Positions 45,473-51,906 of a stretch of DNA of 52,396 nt are shown piece after piece (positions within the stretch are counted from its first letter, which is position 1; each line of letters opens with the position of its first letter). Source of the DNA: a virus. Where the stretch lies: the IMG/VR virus record IMGVR_UViG_3300036829_000063, positions 1-52,396 of that record; one strand, given 5' to 3'. The notes below the pieces were generated by a model that searched no databases, was not told where the DNA came from, and saw only the letters and a program-made list of their open reading frames with translations. The position numbers and the translations under genes were made by a program.

Positions 45473-46132
45473 ATGGCAGGAAAGCACAGCATCCGGAAGA
45501 TCCGCGAACGGCTCAGCCTCAAGGCCCAGGTGGCCGTCCTGGCCGGCCTCGGTCTGGCCATTACCGGAGCCGTCGCGCTGGACAGCCTCGTGGGGTCCGC
45601 CTCGGTCACCGCCGAGTGCTCGGCCGCCACGTACACCAACGCCGCGAACCCGTCCGGGGCCTACTGCGGAGATCTGGAGCTGGTGGGCAAGTCCCTGGCG
45701 GTCTCCGCCACCAACCGTCCCGTTGCCGGGGCCAAGGTCCAGGTCTTGGCCCTGGCCAAGACCAACGGCAAGGAGGATCTTCTCCAGCTCCACCCCTACC
45801 TGGGGAGTGGCCAGGTCAAGGTGTTCGCCTACGCCCCCCATGGCGTGCTCTACACCGATAACGGGAAGTACGCCAACGGGCTGTGCATCACCGCCAGCTC
45901 CGCCGCCGTCCGCGCGCCGCTGGTCTGGGAGGGCTGTTTCAATAACCTGGCCCAGAAGTTCACGCCCGTGGCCGTCGACGGTGGCTTCCACTGGCGGTCC
46001 AACCTGTCTGGCTACTACATGGCCGACCCCAAGGGGGGCCCGGAGTACACCCAGATGCAGCTCCGCAACTGGTCCAGCAACCCTAACCAGGTGTTCACCG
46101 CTACCGGATTCGCTGGGCCGCCCACGCCCTGA
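45473..46132 (+). CDS. exported lectin-like protein
   Basis: 219 residues from ATG 45473 with GAGGAG. The N-terminus RERLSLKAQVAVLAGLGLAI with ITGAVALDSLVGSASV is a signal peptide or anchor. The exported part has four cysteines (AEC, AYC, GLC, EGC) able to form two disulfides. The C-terminal half (NGLCITASSAAVRAPLVWEG, YYMADPKGGPEYTQMQLRN, SNPNQVFTATG) resembles a ricin-B-type beta-trefoil repeat with an NQ-x-F ending. A sugar-binding secreted protein could coat the host surface and block other phages. It has its own promoter and terminator. The fold assignment is tentative. Confidence 0.65.
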   Translation: MAGKHSIRKIRERLSLKAQVAVLAGLGLAITGAVALDSLVGSASVTAECSAATYTNAANPSGAYCGDLELVGKSLAVSATNRPVAGAKVQVLALAKTNGKEDLLQLHPYLGSGQVKVFAYAPHGVLYTDNGKYANGLCITASSAAVRAPLVWEGCFNNLAQKFTPVAVDGGFHWRSNLSGYYMADPKGGPEYTQMQLRNWSSNPNQVFTATGFAGPPTP

Positions 46133-46151
46133 CGTGTAGCGCTCAGCCGCT

Positions 46152-46196
46152 GGCGGCCCGCTCTGGTGATGCACCCGAGCGGGCCGCCGTCGTTTT
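46152..46196 (+). terminator. intrinsic terminator after the lectin-like gene
   Basis: GGCGGCCCGCTC (46152-46163) and GAGCGGGCCGCC (46177-46188), followed by GTCGTTTT, so a stem plus T-run. Confidence 0.8.
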
Positions 46197-46223
46197 ACCC
46201 GGCTAACCCCGTTGCACGCATCC

Positions 46224-46241
46224 CCACACGTGTGGTTTAAT
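46224..46241 (+). promoter_or_regulatory. palindromic operator-promoter
   Basis: Perfect CCACACGTGTGG (46224-46235) abutting TTTAAT. The next bases also match those at 38664, so the whole promoter looks duplicated. Confidence 0.75.
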
Positions 46242-46280
46242 GGGTGGTGGAGAGAGACACGCCAACCTGAGGAGCACCAC

Positions 46281-46577
46281 ATGGTCACCACCGCCGAGAT
46301 CACGGACAAGGGTTACAGCATCGGAATCCCCGCGACGTGGGACACGCTGGCCGAGCCGATGGCCGAGGCCCACCGCCTGGTCATCACCTGGCAGGATGCG
46401 CCGGTCCACGACCGCACCGTGACCTACCTCACCGACGACCAGGCCGCGCGGGACACGTACGAGGCCCTGGCCGAGTGCAAGGATGCCGTGGAGGTTCTCT
46501 GGCAGACCAGAGGCAAGACCGGCCGCCCCCGTTTCGTGGCCGTCCGCGCTACCATCCACACCACGCTCCCGATCTGA
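46281..46577 (+). CDS. hypothetical, single-gene unit
   Basis: 98 residues from ATG 46281 with GAGGAG. A beta-alpha protein: IPATWDTLAEPMAEAHRLVI, VHDRTVTYLTDDQAARDTY, ALAECKDAVEVLWQTRGKT, RFVAVRATIHTT. It stands alone between its own operator-promoter and a terminator, so it is likely expressed early and strongly. Unknown family; a host-takeover function is plausible for such genes. Confidence 0.7.
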   Translation: MVTTAEITDKGYSIGIPATWDTLAEPMAEAHRLVITWQDAPVHDRTVTYLTDDQAARDTYEALAECKDAVEVLWQTRGKTGRPRFVAVRATIHTTLPI

Positions 46578-46590
46578 TCCCCACCCAGAC

Positions 46591-46627
46591 GAGGCCCGGT
46601 CCATTACCCCCCGATGGACCGGGCCTC
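46591..46627 (+). terminator. 14-base-stem terminator
   Basis: GAGGCCCGGTCCAT (46591-46604) and ATGGACCGGGCCTC (46614-46627), 9-base loop. Confidence 0.75.
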
Positions 46628-46659
46628 CTGGCATCTACAGCTCTTGGAGAGGAGCCACC

Positions 46660-46995
46660 ATGCCCACCATCCCCTCACTCTCGGTCCGCCTCGGCCACCT
46701 GAGCCCCCGGGAGTTGGCCGCCGTCCGGGGCTATCACTGCACTGCTCCGCTATGCCAGGCCATCCCCGGCGTGATGTGCCGCCGCCAGCGTGGCCTCTAC
46801 GTCCAGTGGGGCCGGGACCTCAAATATCCTCATCCCGTCCGGATGCGGGCCGAGGCCCGGGGGCTCCAGGAGGAGCGTTATCTGGTCTCCCAGGTGGAGC
46901 TGATCCTCCGGGAGCTGGGAGAGCCCGTGAGCCGCCGCCGCCTGTTCACGGTCCTGGAGATCCTCCGCAACGTCCGGGAGAGGCCGGGCTGGTGA
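46660..46995 (+). CDS. hypothetical with Cys cluster
   Basis: 111 residues from ATG 46660 after CTCTTGGAGAGGAG. YHCTAPLCQAIPGVMCRR holds C-x4-C-x6-C, the C-x-A-x-PG-x2-C zinc motif seen in many actinophage proteins, with His nearby. The C-terminus is a helix (YLVSQVELILRELGEPVSRR). Function unknown. Confidence 0.7.
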   Translation: MPTIPSLSVRLGHLSPRELAAVRGYHCTAPLCQAIPGVMCRRQRGLYVQWGRDLKYPHPVRMRAEARGLQEERYLVSQVELILRELGEPVSRRRLFTVLEILRNVRERPGW

Positions 46996-47315
46996 AACCT
47001 CTATCCAGCTTTAAGGAACACGGGACCGGGCTGGTATACGTCCGGGTGAAGTTTTCGCCCAAAGGCCGCCCGTATCACTACAGCGCCCCGGCGGGCCTCG
47101 TACGGCCCGGGGACGTGGTGGCTGTCCCGTGTAACTGGGTGAGCCCGGAGGGCACCCTGGCGGACGTGGTGGCTGTCCTGGGTGAACCCCCGGAGATCCC
47201 GGGCGTGGACACGTTCGCTGCCATCTGGCGCGTGATCCCGCCGGACCAGCTCCCGCTATTTGGCCGGGAGGGCTATCCGATGCCCCACGCGTACGGCCCC
47301 GAGGCCAGCCAGTGA
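46992..47315 (+). CDS. hypothetical beta-barrel-like protein
   Basis: 107 residues from GTG 46992, overlapping the previous stop. GLVYVRVKFSPKGRPYHYSA, GLVRPGDVVAVPCNWVS and TLADVVAVLGEPPEIPG look like the N-terminal DNA-binding domain of PriA and related short phage proteins (Y-x-V-x-F-x5-RPY-x-Y and PGD-x-V-x-VP). Nucleic-acid contact is a reasonable guess. Confidence 0.65.
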   Translation: MKPLSSFKEHGTGLVYVRVKFSPKGRPYHYSAPAGLVRPGDVVAVPCNWVSPEGTLADVVAVLGEPPEIPGVDTFAAIWRVIPPDQLPLFGREGYPMPHAYGPEASQ

Positions 47316-47503
47316 GCGCCGACCGTGGCTCCCTGGAGCCCCTAGAGGAGCGTTGCCTGAGGCCGGGCCACTGGGTGATAGAGGGCTACTGGGCCGAACG
47401 TGGAGCCGGGCGTCGGTGGGATCTGACAGACCCCGGCGGGGTCCTAGTGGCGCGTCCGGCCACGCTGGACGAGGCCCGGGAATGGATCAGGGAACACCGC
47501 TAG
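47312..47503 (+). CDS. 63-residue hypothetical
   Basis: GTG 47312 overlaps the previous stop. CLRPGHWVIEGYWAERGAG and TLDEAREWIREHR suggest a small beta-hairpin-plus-helix protein. No family. Confidence 0.6.
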   Translation: MSADRGSLEPLEERCLRPGHWVIEGYWAERGAGRRWDLTDPGGVLVARPATLDEAREWIREHR

Positions 47504-47509
47504 ACAACT

Positions 47510-47529
47510 CCCCACGCGTGTGGTTTACT
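47510..47529 (+). promoter_or_regulatory. palindromic operator-promoter
   Basis: CCCCACGCGTGTGG (47510-47523) abutting TTTACT, 7 bases past the preceding stop. Confidence 0.7.
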
Positions 47530-47568
47530 CGGTGTTGGAGAGAGACACCACACACCGAGGAGCACACC

Positions 47569-47784
47569 ATGGGATCACTAGCCACCACCGACCGCCCCAT
47601 AGAGGTCCGCTGTGGAGCTTGCAAGGGCCGCCATCCCAGCTCTCACGAGGTCCGCGCGTGCTACGCCGCCAAGCGTGAGGCTCAGGCTGAGGAGCGTTAC
47701 TGGGCGGACCAGGAGGCCCACAACGACGCGCTCACCGCTGAGCTGGAGGTGGAGCGGCTCCTGGAGGAGTATGGCGCGCTCTGA
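47569..47784 (+). CDS. 71-residue zinc-binding hypothetical
   Basis: ATG 47569 with GAGGAG. IEVRCGACKGRHPSSHEV then RACYAAKREAQAEERYW: C-x2-C-x4-H-x3-H-x4-C, a compact zinc site of a type very common in actinophage early genes. The rest is a charged helix (ALTAELEVERLLEEYG). Single-gene unit with its own promoter and terminator. Confidence 0.7.
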   Translation: MGSLATTDRPIEVRCGACKGRHPSSHEVRACYAAKREAQAEERYWADQEAHNDALTAELEVERLLEEYGAL

Positions 47785-47798
47785 CCTAGCCAGGCTGA

Positions 47799-47832
47799 GG
47801 GCCACCGATCGGGGAAACCCGGCCGGTGGCCC
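47799..47832 (+). terminator. hairpin terminator
   Basis: GGGCCACCG (47799-47807) and CGGTGGCCC (47824-47832), with an inner partial stem, followed by TTCCCCTTTA. Confidence 0.65.
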
Positions 47833-47844
47833 TTCCCCTTTACT

Positions 47845-47862
47845 CCACACGTGTGGTTTAAT
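47845..47862 (+). promoter_or_regulatory. palindromic operator-promoter
   Basis: Perfect CCACACGTGTGG (47845-47856) abutting TTTAAT. Confidence 0.75.
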
Positions 47863-47901
47863 TCGTAGTGGAGAGAGACACCCACACACGAGGAGCCCCA
47901 G

Positions 47902-48249
47902 ATGACCTACACCGACCACGCAGCCGAGGCCCGCAGCAACAGCCGCCGCGCCGCCGCCGCCACGCGTAGGGCCAAGCGGGACGCCCAGGAGGCTGAGCGG
48001 TTCTACCTGCTGGCCGCCGAACTCCGCCGCCAGGCCGCATGGCTCACCGGCCGCCCGAGTCTGTGGGACGAGAGCTACACCCCGGCCGAGCTGGAGCGCC
48101 GCGCCCGCTCCTGGACCAGGAATGGGGACACGTACCTCCGGGGAAGCTTCCGCGCCGACGACAGCGCCGTGTTTTACAAGGGCATAGCCGCCAGCTACCG
48201 CAAGATGGCCGCCAGTCACGCCGCGTGGATGAGCGCCGCACTGGTCTAG
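47902..48249 (+). CDS. hypothetical helical protein, single-gene unit
   Basis: 115 residues from ATG 47902 with GAGGAG. Long Ala/Arg/Glu helices (SNSRRAAAATRRAKRDAQEA, YLLAAELRRQAAWLTG) and YRKMAASHAAWMSAALV at the end, so a helical bundle or coiled coil. Own promoter and strong terminator. No family recognised. Confidence 0.7.
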   Translation: MTYTDHAAEARSNSRRAAAATRRAKRDAQEAERFYLLAAELRRQAAWLTGRPSLWDESYTPAELERRARSWTRNGDTYLRGSFRADDSAVFYKGIAASYRKMAASHAAWMSAALV

Positions 48250-48261
48250 CCTGAGCTCCCG

Positions 48262-48300
48262 AACGGGCCGCCATCCCAGCCGGGTGGCGGCCCGTTTATT
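48262..48300 (+). terminator. intrinsic terminator with T-rich tail
   Basis: AACGGGCCGCCA (48262-48273) and TGGCGGCCCGTT (48285-48296), continuing TATT. Confidence 0.8.
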
Positions 48301-48304
48301 TGTC

Positions 48305-48322
48305 CCACACGCGTGGTAGATT
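48305..48322 (+). promoter_or_regulatory. palindromic operator-promoter, last rightward copy
   Basis: CCACACGCGTGG (48305-48316) abutting TAGATT. It probably drives the whole 48.3-51.8 kb gene string, in which no further promoter is visible. Confidence 0.7.
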
Positions 48323-48348
48323 GATGGACGGAGAGAGAGGAGCACCAC

Positions 48349-48510
48349 ATGACCAAGCGCAAGGACCCGCTGGAGCGCACACGCCGGGGGATGTACCTCG
48401 GCCAGCGGACCATAGGCGACTATCAGGCCCTCCGCCGGGGCCGCCTCCCCCAGAGGCTCATCCGCCGGGCCGTCACCCGCCGGGTGATGCGCAAGATCTG
48501 GAGCCGGTAA
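48349..48510 (+). CDS. 53-residue very basic microprotein
   Basis: MTKRKDPLERTRRGMYLGQR from ATG 48349 with GAGGAG; later RGRLPQRLIRRAVTRRVMRK. More than a quarter Arg/Lys, so nucleic-acid binding is likely. First gene of the last rightward unit; its stop shares bases with the next start. Confidence 0.65.
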   Translation: MTKRKDPLERTRRGMYLGQRTIGDYQALRRGRLPQRLIRRAVTRRVMRKIWSR

Positions 48511-48701
48511 TGGCCATCAGCGTGATCGAGTTGGGGCCGGATCTCCACATCAGCGTGGAGCCAGCCACGGACGGGAACACCCGGGTAACCGTCACGGTGC
48601 CAGACCCGTCCTATATCGGACGCGTGGATTACTCCGTCAGCTACCCCGTGAGCCCCGAGGTCATCACCGAGCTGGTGGCCGCGCTGGAGGGAGGATTCTG
48701 A
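48510..48701 (+). CDS. 63-residue beta-rich hypothetical
   Basis: MAISVIELGPDLHISVEP, TRVTVTVPDPS, YSVSYPVSPEVITELVAAL: a meander of strands then one helix. The STSYPIS/YPVS-helix ending is also found in the 49922 gene, so the two may be distant relatives. Confidence 0.65.
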   Translation: MAISVIELGPDLHISVEPATDGNTRVTVTVPDPSYIGRVDYSVSYPVSPEVITELVAALEGGF

Positions 48702-49105
48702 TGGCCACCATCTACCTGGCATGGTCCGGGGACGATCCTGAGGAGCGCCGGCTGGAGGCCGCGTTCACCCGCCGGAAAGATGCCGAGGCCCTGGAGCTGT
48801 CCAATGACGTGGAGGAGATCCAACTCCGGGACGGCCCGGCCGAGGTCCGGGACTGGCATGGCGTGATCTGGTATCTGGGCCGCCCGCTCCAGACCCCCGA
48901 GGAGACACGCCCCGGGAGTGTGCCCAATCCTTACCCGTATTCAGGTGGGTCTCAGCGCATGATCTACGACGGCCAGCCGGACTGTGTGACCGTCTCCAAG
49001 GGGATGCCCAACGCCATTGGTTACGGGACCGTGTGGGTGTGGGGCTGGGATCTGGAGCTGGTCATGGCTGAGGGCAACCGGATCTATCGAGAGGAGACAA
49101 GCTGA
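48701..49105 (+). CDS. hypothetical protein
   Basis: 134 residues (MATIYLAWSGDDPEERRLEA). WSGDD-PEERRLEAAFTRRK, DWHGVIWYLGRPLQTPEE and YGTVWVWGWDLELVMAEG. Trp-rich and probably alpha/beta; no motif recognised. Coupled to both neighbours by single-base overlaps. Confidence 0.7.
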   Translation: MATIYLAWSGDDPEERRLEAAFTRRKDAEALELSNDVEEIQLRDGPAEVRDWHGVIWYLGRPLQTPEETRPGSVPNPYPYSGGSQRMIYDGQPDCVTVSKGMPNAIGYGTVWVWGWDLELVMAEGNRIYREETS

Positions 49106-49644
49106 TGGCTAACCCACCGCATGACGAACATCTCCTCAGCCTCCATGAGGCCCACCTGGCTCTCCTGGCCGCCGTCACTCAAGGCCATGGCGTCACGGCA
49201 GAGGCCGCGCTGGAGGAGGCCCGGAACTGTATAACGCGCCACGCCACCGAGGCTCCCAGCCTGGAGTCCGCCGCCCAGCTCGTGGCGGAGATGCGCCACT
49301 GGGCCATCACGCAGGCTCCCCAGCGCCAGCGGGCCGGGGAGATGGATCTCCGGGTGGAGTGGTCCGGGGACGACGGAGCGTGGGCCGCTGTGTTCATCCG
49401 GGACGGCCAGCCGTGGTGGCTGGACGGAGCCCTGATGGGCATGGCCGCCACGCCCCCCAAGGCTCTGGAGGAGTTGCTGGGCGTGGCCCGCCACCTGGTG
49501 GTGGAGGGCTCCAATTTCCTGATGCAAGACAAGCCGCCGCTGAGCGCCGCCGACCGCCGCTGGCTGTTCAATCTCACCGACGTGGGAGTTAGTGACGACG
49601 TGGCTTACCAGGCTGTCCGCAACGCTGAGGAGGCCGAGCGATGA
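49105..49644 (+). CDS. hypothetical protein
   Basis: 179 residues. A helical first half (LLSLHEAHLALLAAVTQGHG, AALEEARNCITRHATEA) and a mixed second half (RVEWSGDDGAWAAVFIRDG, LLGVARHLVVEGSNFLMQD). The EWSGDD element recalls the AWSGDD start of the preceding gene. No function seen. Confidence 0.7.
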   Translation: MANPPHDEHLLSLHEAHLALLAAVTQGHGVTAEAALEEARNCITRHATEAPSLESAAQLVAEMRHWAITQAPQRQRAGEMDLRVEWSGDDGAWAAVFIRDGQPWWLDGALMGMAATPPKALEELLGVARHLVVEGSNFLMQDKPPLSAADRRWLFNLTDVGVSDDVAYQAVRNAEEAER

Positions 49645-49925
49645 CAGACCCACTCGTCCTGGGGATCGGGACGTGTTACCTCCACAACGGCCCCATCACG
49701 TTTGATCCGGAGAGCATCACCACCGTCTGGATTGATCCCCAGACCAATCTCCCGCCGGACGTCGACGCCAACGCCAAGCCCATCACCCCGGACCCCGAGG
49801 CCATGGACCGCCTCGTCCAGCGTCCCATCTGTGATCCTTGCGTGGCCAAGGTCAATCGCCGTCTAGCCGCTGAGGGCCGCCCCACGTGGGAGACCTCGGC
49901 CACATACCGGATGGGGCCGGGATGA
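49641..49925 (+). CDS. hypothetical with CxxC
   Basis: 94 residues (MTDPLVLGIGTCYLHNGPIT), with TTVWIDPQTNLPPDVD and RPICDPCVAKVNRRL. The CYLHNG and ICDPC pairs give a plausible C-x2-H plus C-x2-C zinc site, a frequent actinophage hypothetical pattern. Confidence 0.7.
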   Translation: MTDPLVLGIGTCYLHNGPITFDPESITTVWIDPQTNLPPDVDANAKPITPDPEAMDRLVQRPICDPCVAKVNRRLAAEGRPTWETSATYRMGPG

Positions 49926-50296
49926 GCACCGCGTGGGGTCACGTCGACGTGGTCACCCTCGTGGCCATGGGGATCATCCTGGTGGCACTGGCCGCCGTCA
50001 TCGCCCTGACTGTGTGGGGCCGCCGTAACGCTGCCGTAGCCAGGGAGGCCGCCGATCGGGCCGAGGCCGCCACCCAGCCCCCGGACCGTCCCGTGGCCGC
50101 CGCTCAGGTGGGGACCTCCCGGACATTCCAGATCGGTATAGGTCTCTCGATCTACATCGCGCAACTCCAGACCGGGCTCCAGCTCCGGGTCACCATCCAC
50201 AACGCCATGGGTGGAGGAGACCTGAGTACCTCCTATCCGATCTCCGATGAGCTGGCCCGCGAGATAGCCGCCAAGCTCACCCGTAGCCGTGACTGA
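49922..50296 (+). CDS. single-span membrane protein
   Basis: 124 residues from ATG 49922, overlapping the previous stop. One hydrophobic helix near the N-terminus (VVTLVAMGIILVALAAVIAL), then RRNAAVAREAADRAEAATQ and a cytoplasmic beta-rich domain (QIGIGLSIYIAQLQTGLQL, STSYPISDELAREIAAKL). Basic residues after the span place the domain inside. Function unknown. Confidence 0.7.
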   Translation: MSTAWGHVDVVTLVAMGIILVALAAVIALTVWGRRNAAVAREAADRAEAATQPPDRPVAAAQVGTSRTFQIGIGLSIYIAQLQTGLQLRVTIHNAMGGGDLSTSYPISDELAREIAAKLTRSRD

Positions 50297-50579
50297 GCCC
50301 GAGACGGGAGGCTGGCTCGTGCCTCATCCGCTGGAGCCCGAGCTGGACGACCGCTGGCATTGGGTCAACGTCCAGGGCCTCGGAGACTCCGGGCCGGTCT
50401 GGATACAGGGCCGGTGCCGCCACGTGGAGCTGGTCTCCGTCGACTCGTGCGTGACCGGCCAGCAGCTAGCCCGGTTGTGTCTGACCTGTGACCGGCAACT
50501 CCCGCCCCGGGTGATGCCAGCCATGTGGACTCAGTTCCCGGAGCCTGAGCTGTGGATGACCACGGAAAGGATCAGATGA
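50289..50579 (+). CDS. hypothetical with Cys/His cluster
   Basis: 96 residues from GTG 50289, overlapping the membrane gene by 8 bases. GRCRHVELVSVDSCVTGQQL and LCLTCDRQLPPRV give C-x-H, C and C-x2-C, a likely zinc site. The CRHVELVSVDS pattern is a known actinophage small-protein style. No function known. Confidence 0.65.
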   Translation: MTEPETGGWLVPHPLEPELDDRWHWVNVQGLGDSGPVWIQGRCRHVELVSVDSCVTGQQLARLCLTCDRQLPPRVMPAMWTQFPEPELWMTTERIR

Positions 50580-51250
50580 TGCCCACCGATCCGCACGCCG
50601 ACGCCTACCGGGACCGCGCACACGCCATCATGACCACCATCTACCGGGCGTGGGCCGCTATAGACCCGATGATCCGCCACCATCCCACCGCACGGTTTGA
50701 GATGAGCCAGGACTGGTATCGGAGGCTCCGCGCGCTCCAGGTGGTGGGAGCCGGGGAAGATGAGCCCTCGGCCGAGGAGATGGCCAAGTGGGTGATCTCC
50801 CCCGGGGACACGATGCTGGACCTCCCGATCACCGAGGGCCAGGGAGATCCCGTGGTGGTGGCCGATGTTAAACCCGTCCGGCTGGCCGATTACATCCCCG
50901 GCGTTACCTGGACGACCTACGAGGAGGGAGGACCGATGCCCAGGAGCCACTGGGATGCGGCCGTGGACCTTGGGGCTTGGATCAAGCGCCAGATGGTCAC
51001 GGACGCCCAGGTAATCCAGATGACCGTGGCCGGGCCGCCAGCCGCCAATGAGGAGGCTCACGTGGCCCACCAGATCCGCCGCCGCCTCCTCAAGCTCCAC
51101 GGCTGGGATGATCAGGACCGTGGCATGTATTGCCCGGCGTGTGAGTCAGAGGATTGGTGGCCGTGTCAGACAGTCCGGCTCGTGATACTGATCTGGGCCA
51201 ACCGGGAGGGCTACGACCCACGGTGGACTCCTGAGACGGAGATCTCCTGA
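50576..51250 (+). CDS. hypothetical protein
   Basis: 224 residues from ATG 50576 (a second ATG follows at 50579). HADAYRDRAHAIMTTIYRAW, RFEMSQDWYRRLRAL, then LADYIPGVTWTTYEEGGPMP and a C-terminal zinc-like CPACESEDWWPCQTV. Mixed fold. Unknown family. Part of the uncharacterised 48.3-51.8 kb string. Confidence 0.7.
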   Translation: MMPTDPHADAYRDRAHAIMTTIYRAWAAIDPMIRHHPTARFEMSQDWYRRLRALQVVGAGEDEPSAEEMAKWVISPGDTMLDLPITEGQGDPVVVADVKPVRLADYIPGVTWTTYEEGGPMPRSHWDAAVDLGAWIKRQMVTDAQVIQMTVAGPPAANEEAHVAHQIRRRLLKLHGWDDQDRGMYCPACESEDWWPCQTVRLVILIWANREGYDPRWTPETEIS

Positions 51251-51657
51251 TGGCCGAGCACGAACGCCCGTTCGGGGAGATGCTGAGGGAATACCTAGAG
51301 GCCGCCGTCCGGGCCAACGGGCTCCGGATTGGAGAGGTCACCCCGGAGGCCCGGGAGTGGCTGGGTAAGGCTGGTGTCCCCGTGGCTGGCCTGGCCACCC
51401 CCGAGGAGATCAAGGCCCGGTTCACTGGCTCGGAGCCGCCCCAGCTCACGGTCCACAAGGTGGAGGGCTACCTCCCGGTGTCGGAGGATCTACTCATGGA
51501 TGAGGGAGTCATCCCGGACACCCGGCCGCCACGGCCACGGCCACGCTGGCGGACCAGGCTCCGCTGGTGGACCACCACCAAGCGGGAACGCCTCGGCCTC
51601 TGGGCCTATTGGGTGATCACCGGGGACCGGATCAGGACCGATGATGACGAGGGCTAA
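51250..51657 (+). CDS. hypothetical protein
   Basis: 135 residues (MAEHERPFGEMLREYLEAAV). VTPEAREWLGKAGVPVAGL, VHKVEGYLPVSEDLLMDEG, then a Pro/Arg-rich stretch and TKRERLGLWAYWVITGDRI. No motif. It overlaps both neighbours. Confidence 0.65.
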   Translation: MAEHERPFGEMLREYLEAAVRANGLRIGEVTPEAREWLGKAGVPVAGLATPEEIKARFTGSEPPQLTVHKVEGYLPVSEDLLMDEGVIPDTRPPRPRPRWRTRLRWWTTTKRERLGLWAYWVITGDRIRTDDDEG

Positions 51658-51793
51658 GGGCCGCCCGCGTGGGCCACAGATCATCCCGGTAAAGACCCAC
51701 GCCCAGGTGGACGCTGAGCGCCGGGCCGCCGCCAAGGCCGTGCGCAAGCTGGCCCGGGTGAACCGCAAACGCTGGCGTGGTTTGCTCAGGTAG
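51641..51793 (+). CDS. 50-residue basic microprotein
   Basis: MMTRAKGRPRGPQIIPVKTH from ATG 51641, overlapping the previous gene by 17 bases; RRAAAKAVRKLARVNRKRWR follows. Highly basic. Last gene of the rightward arm, just before a strong terminator. Confidence 0.55.
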   Translation: MMTRAKGRPRGPQIIPVKTHAQVDAERRAAAKAVRKLARVNRKRWRGLLR

Positions 51794-51803
51794 CCGGAAC
51801 GTA

Positions 51804-51843
51804 CAGAGAGCCCGGGTGGGCCATCAACCACCCGGGCTCTCTG
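51804..51843. terminator. bidirectional terminator between converging units
   Basis: CAGAGAGCCCGGGTGG (51804-51819) and CCACCCGGGCTCTCTG (51828-51843), perfect 16-base stem, 8-base loop, lying between the last rightward gene and the leftward transglycosylase. Confidence 0.8.
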
Positions 51844-51906
51844 CTACAGATCACACACCGAGCCCCCCGCCAGGGATGCCCAGCTACCGATCACCAAGGC
51901 CCGATA

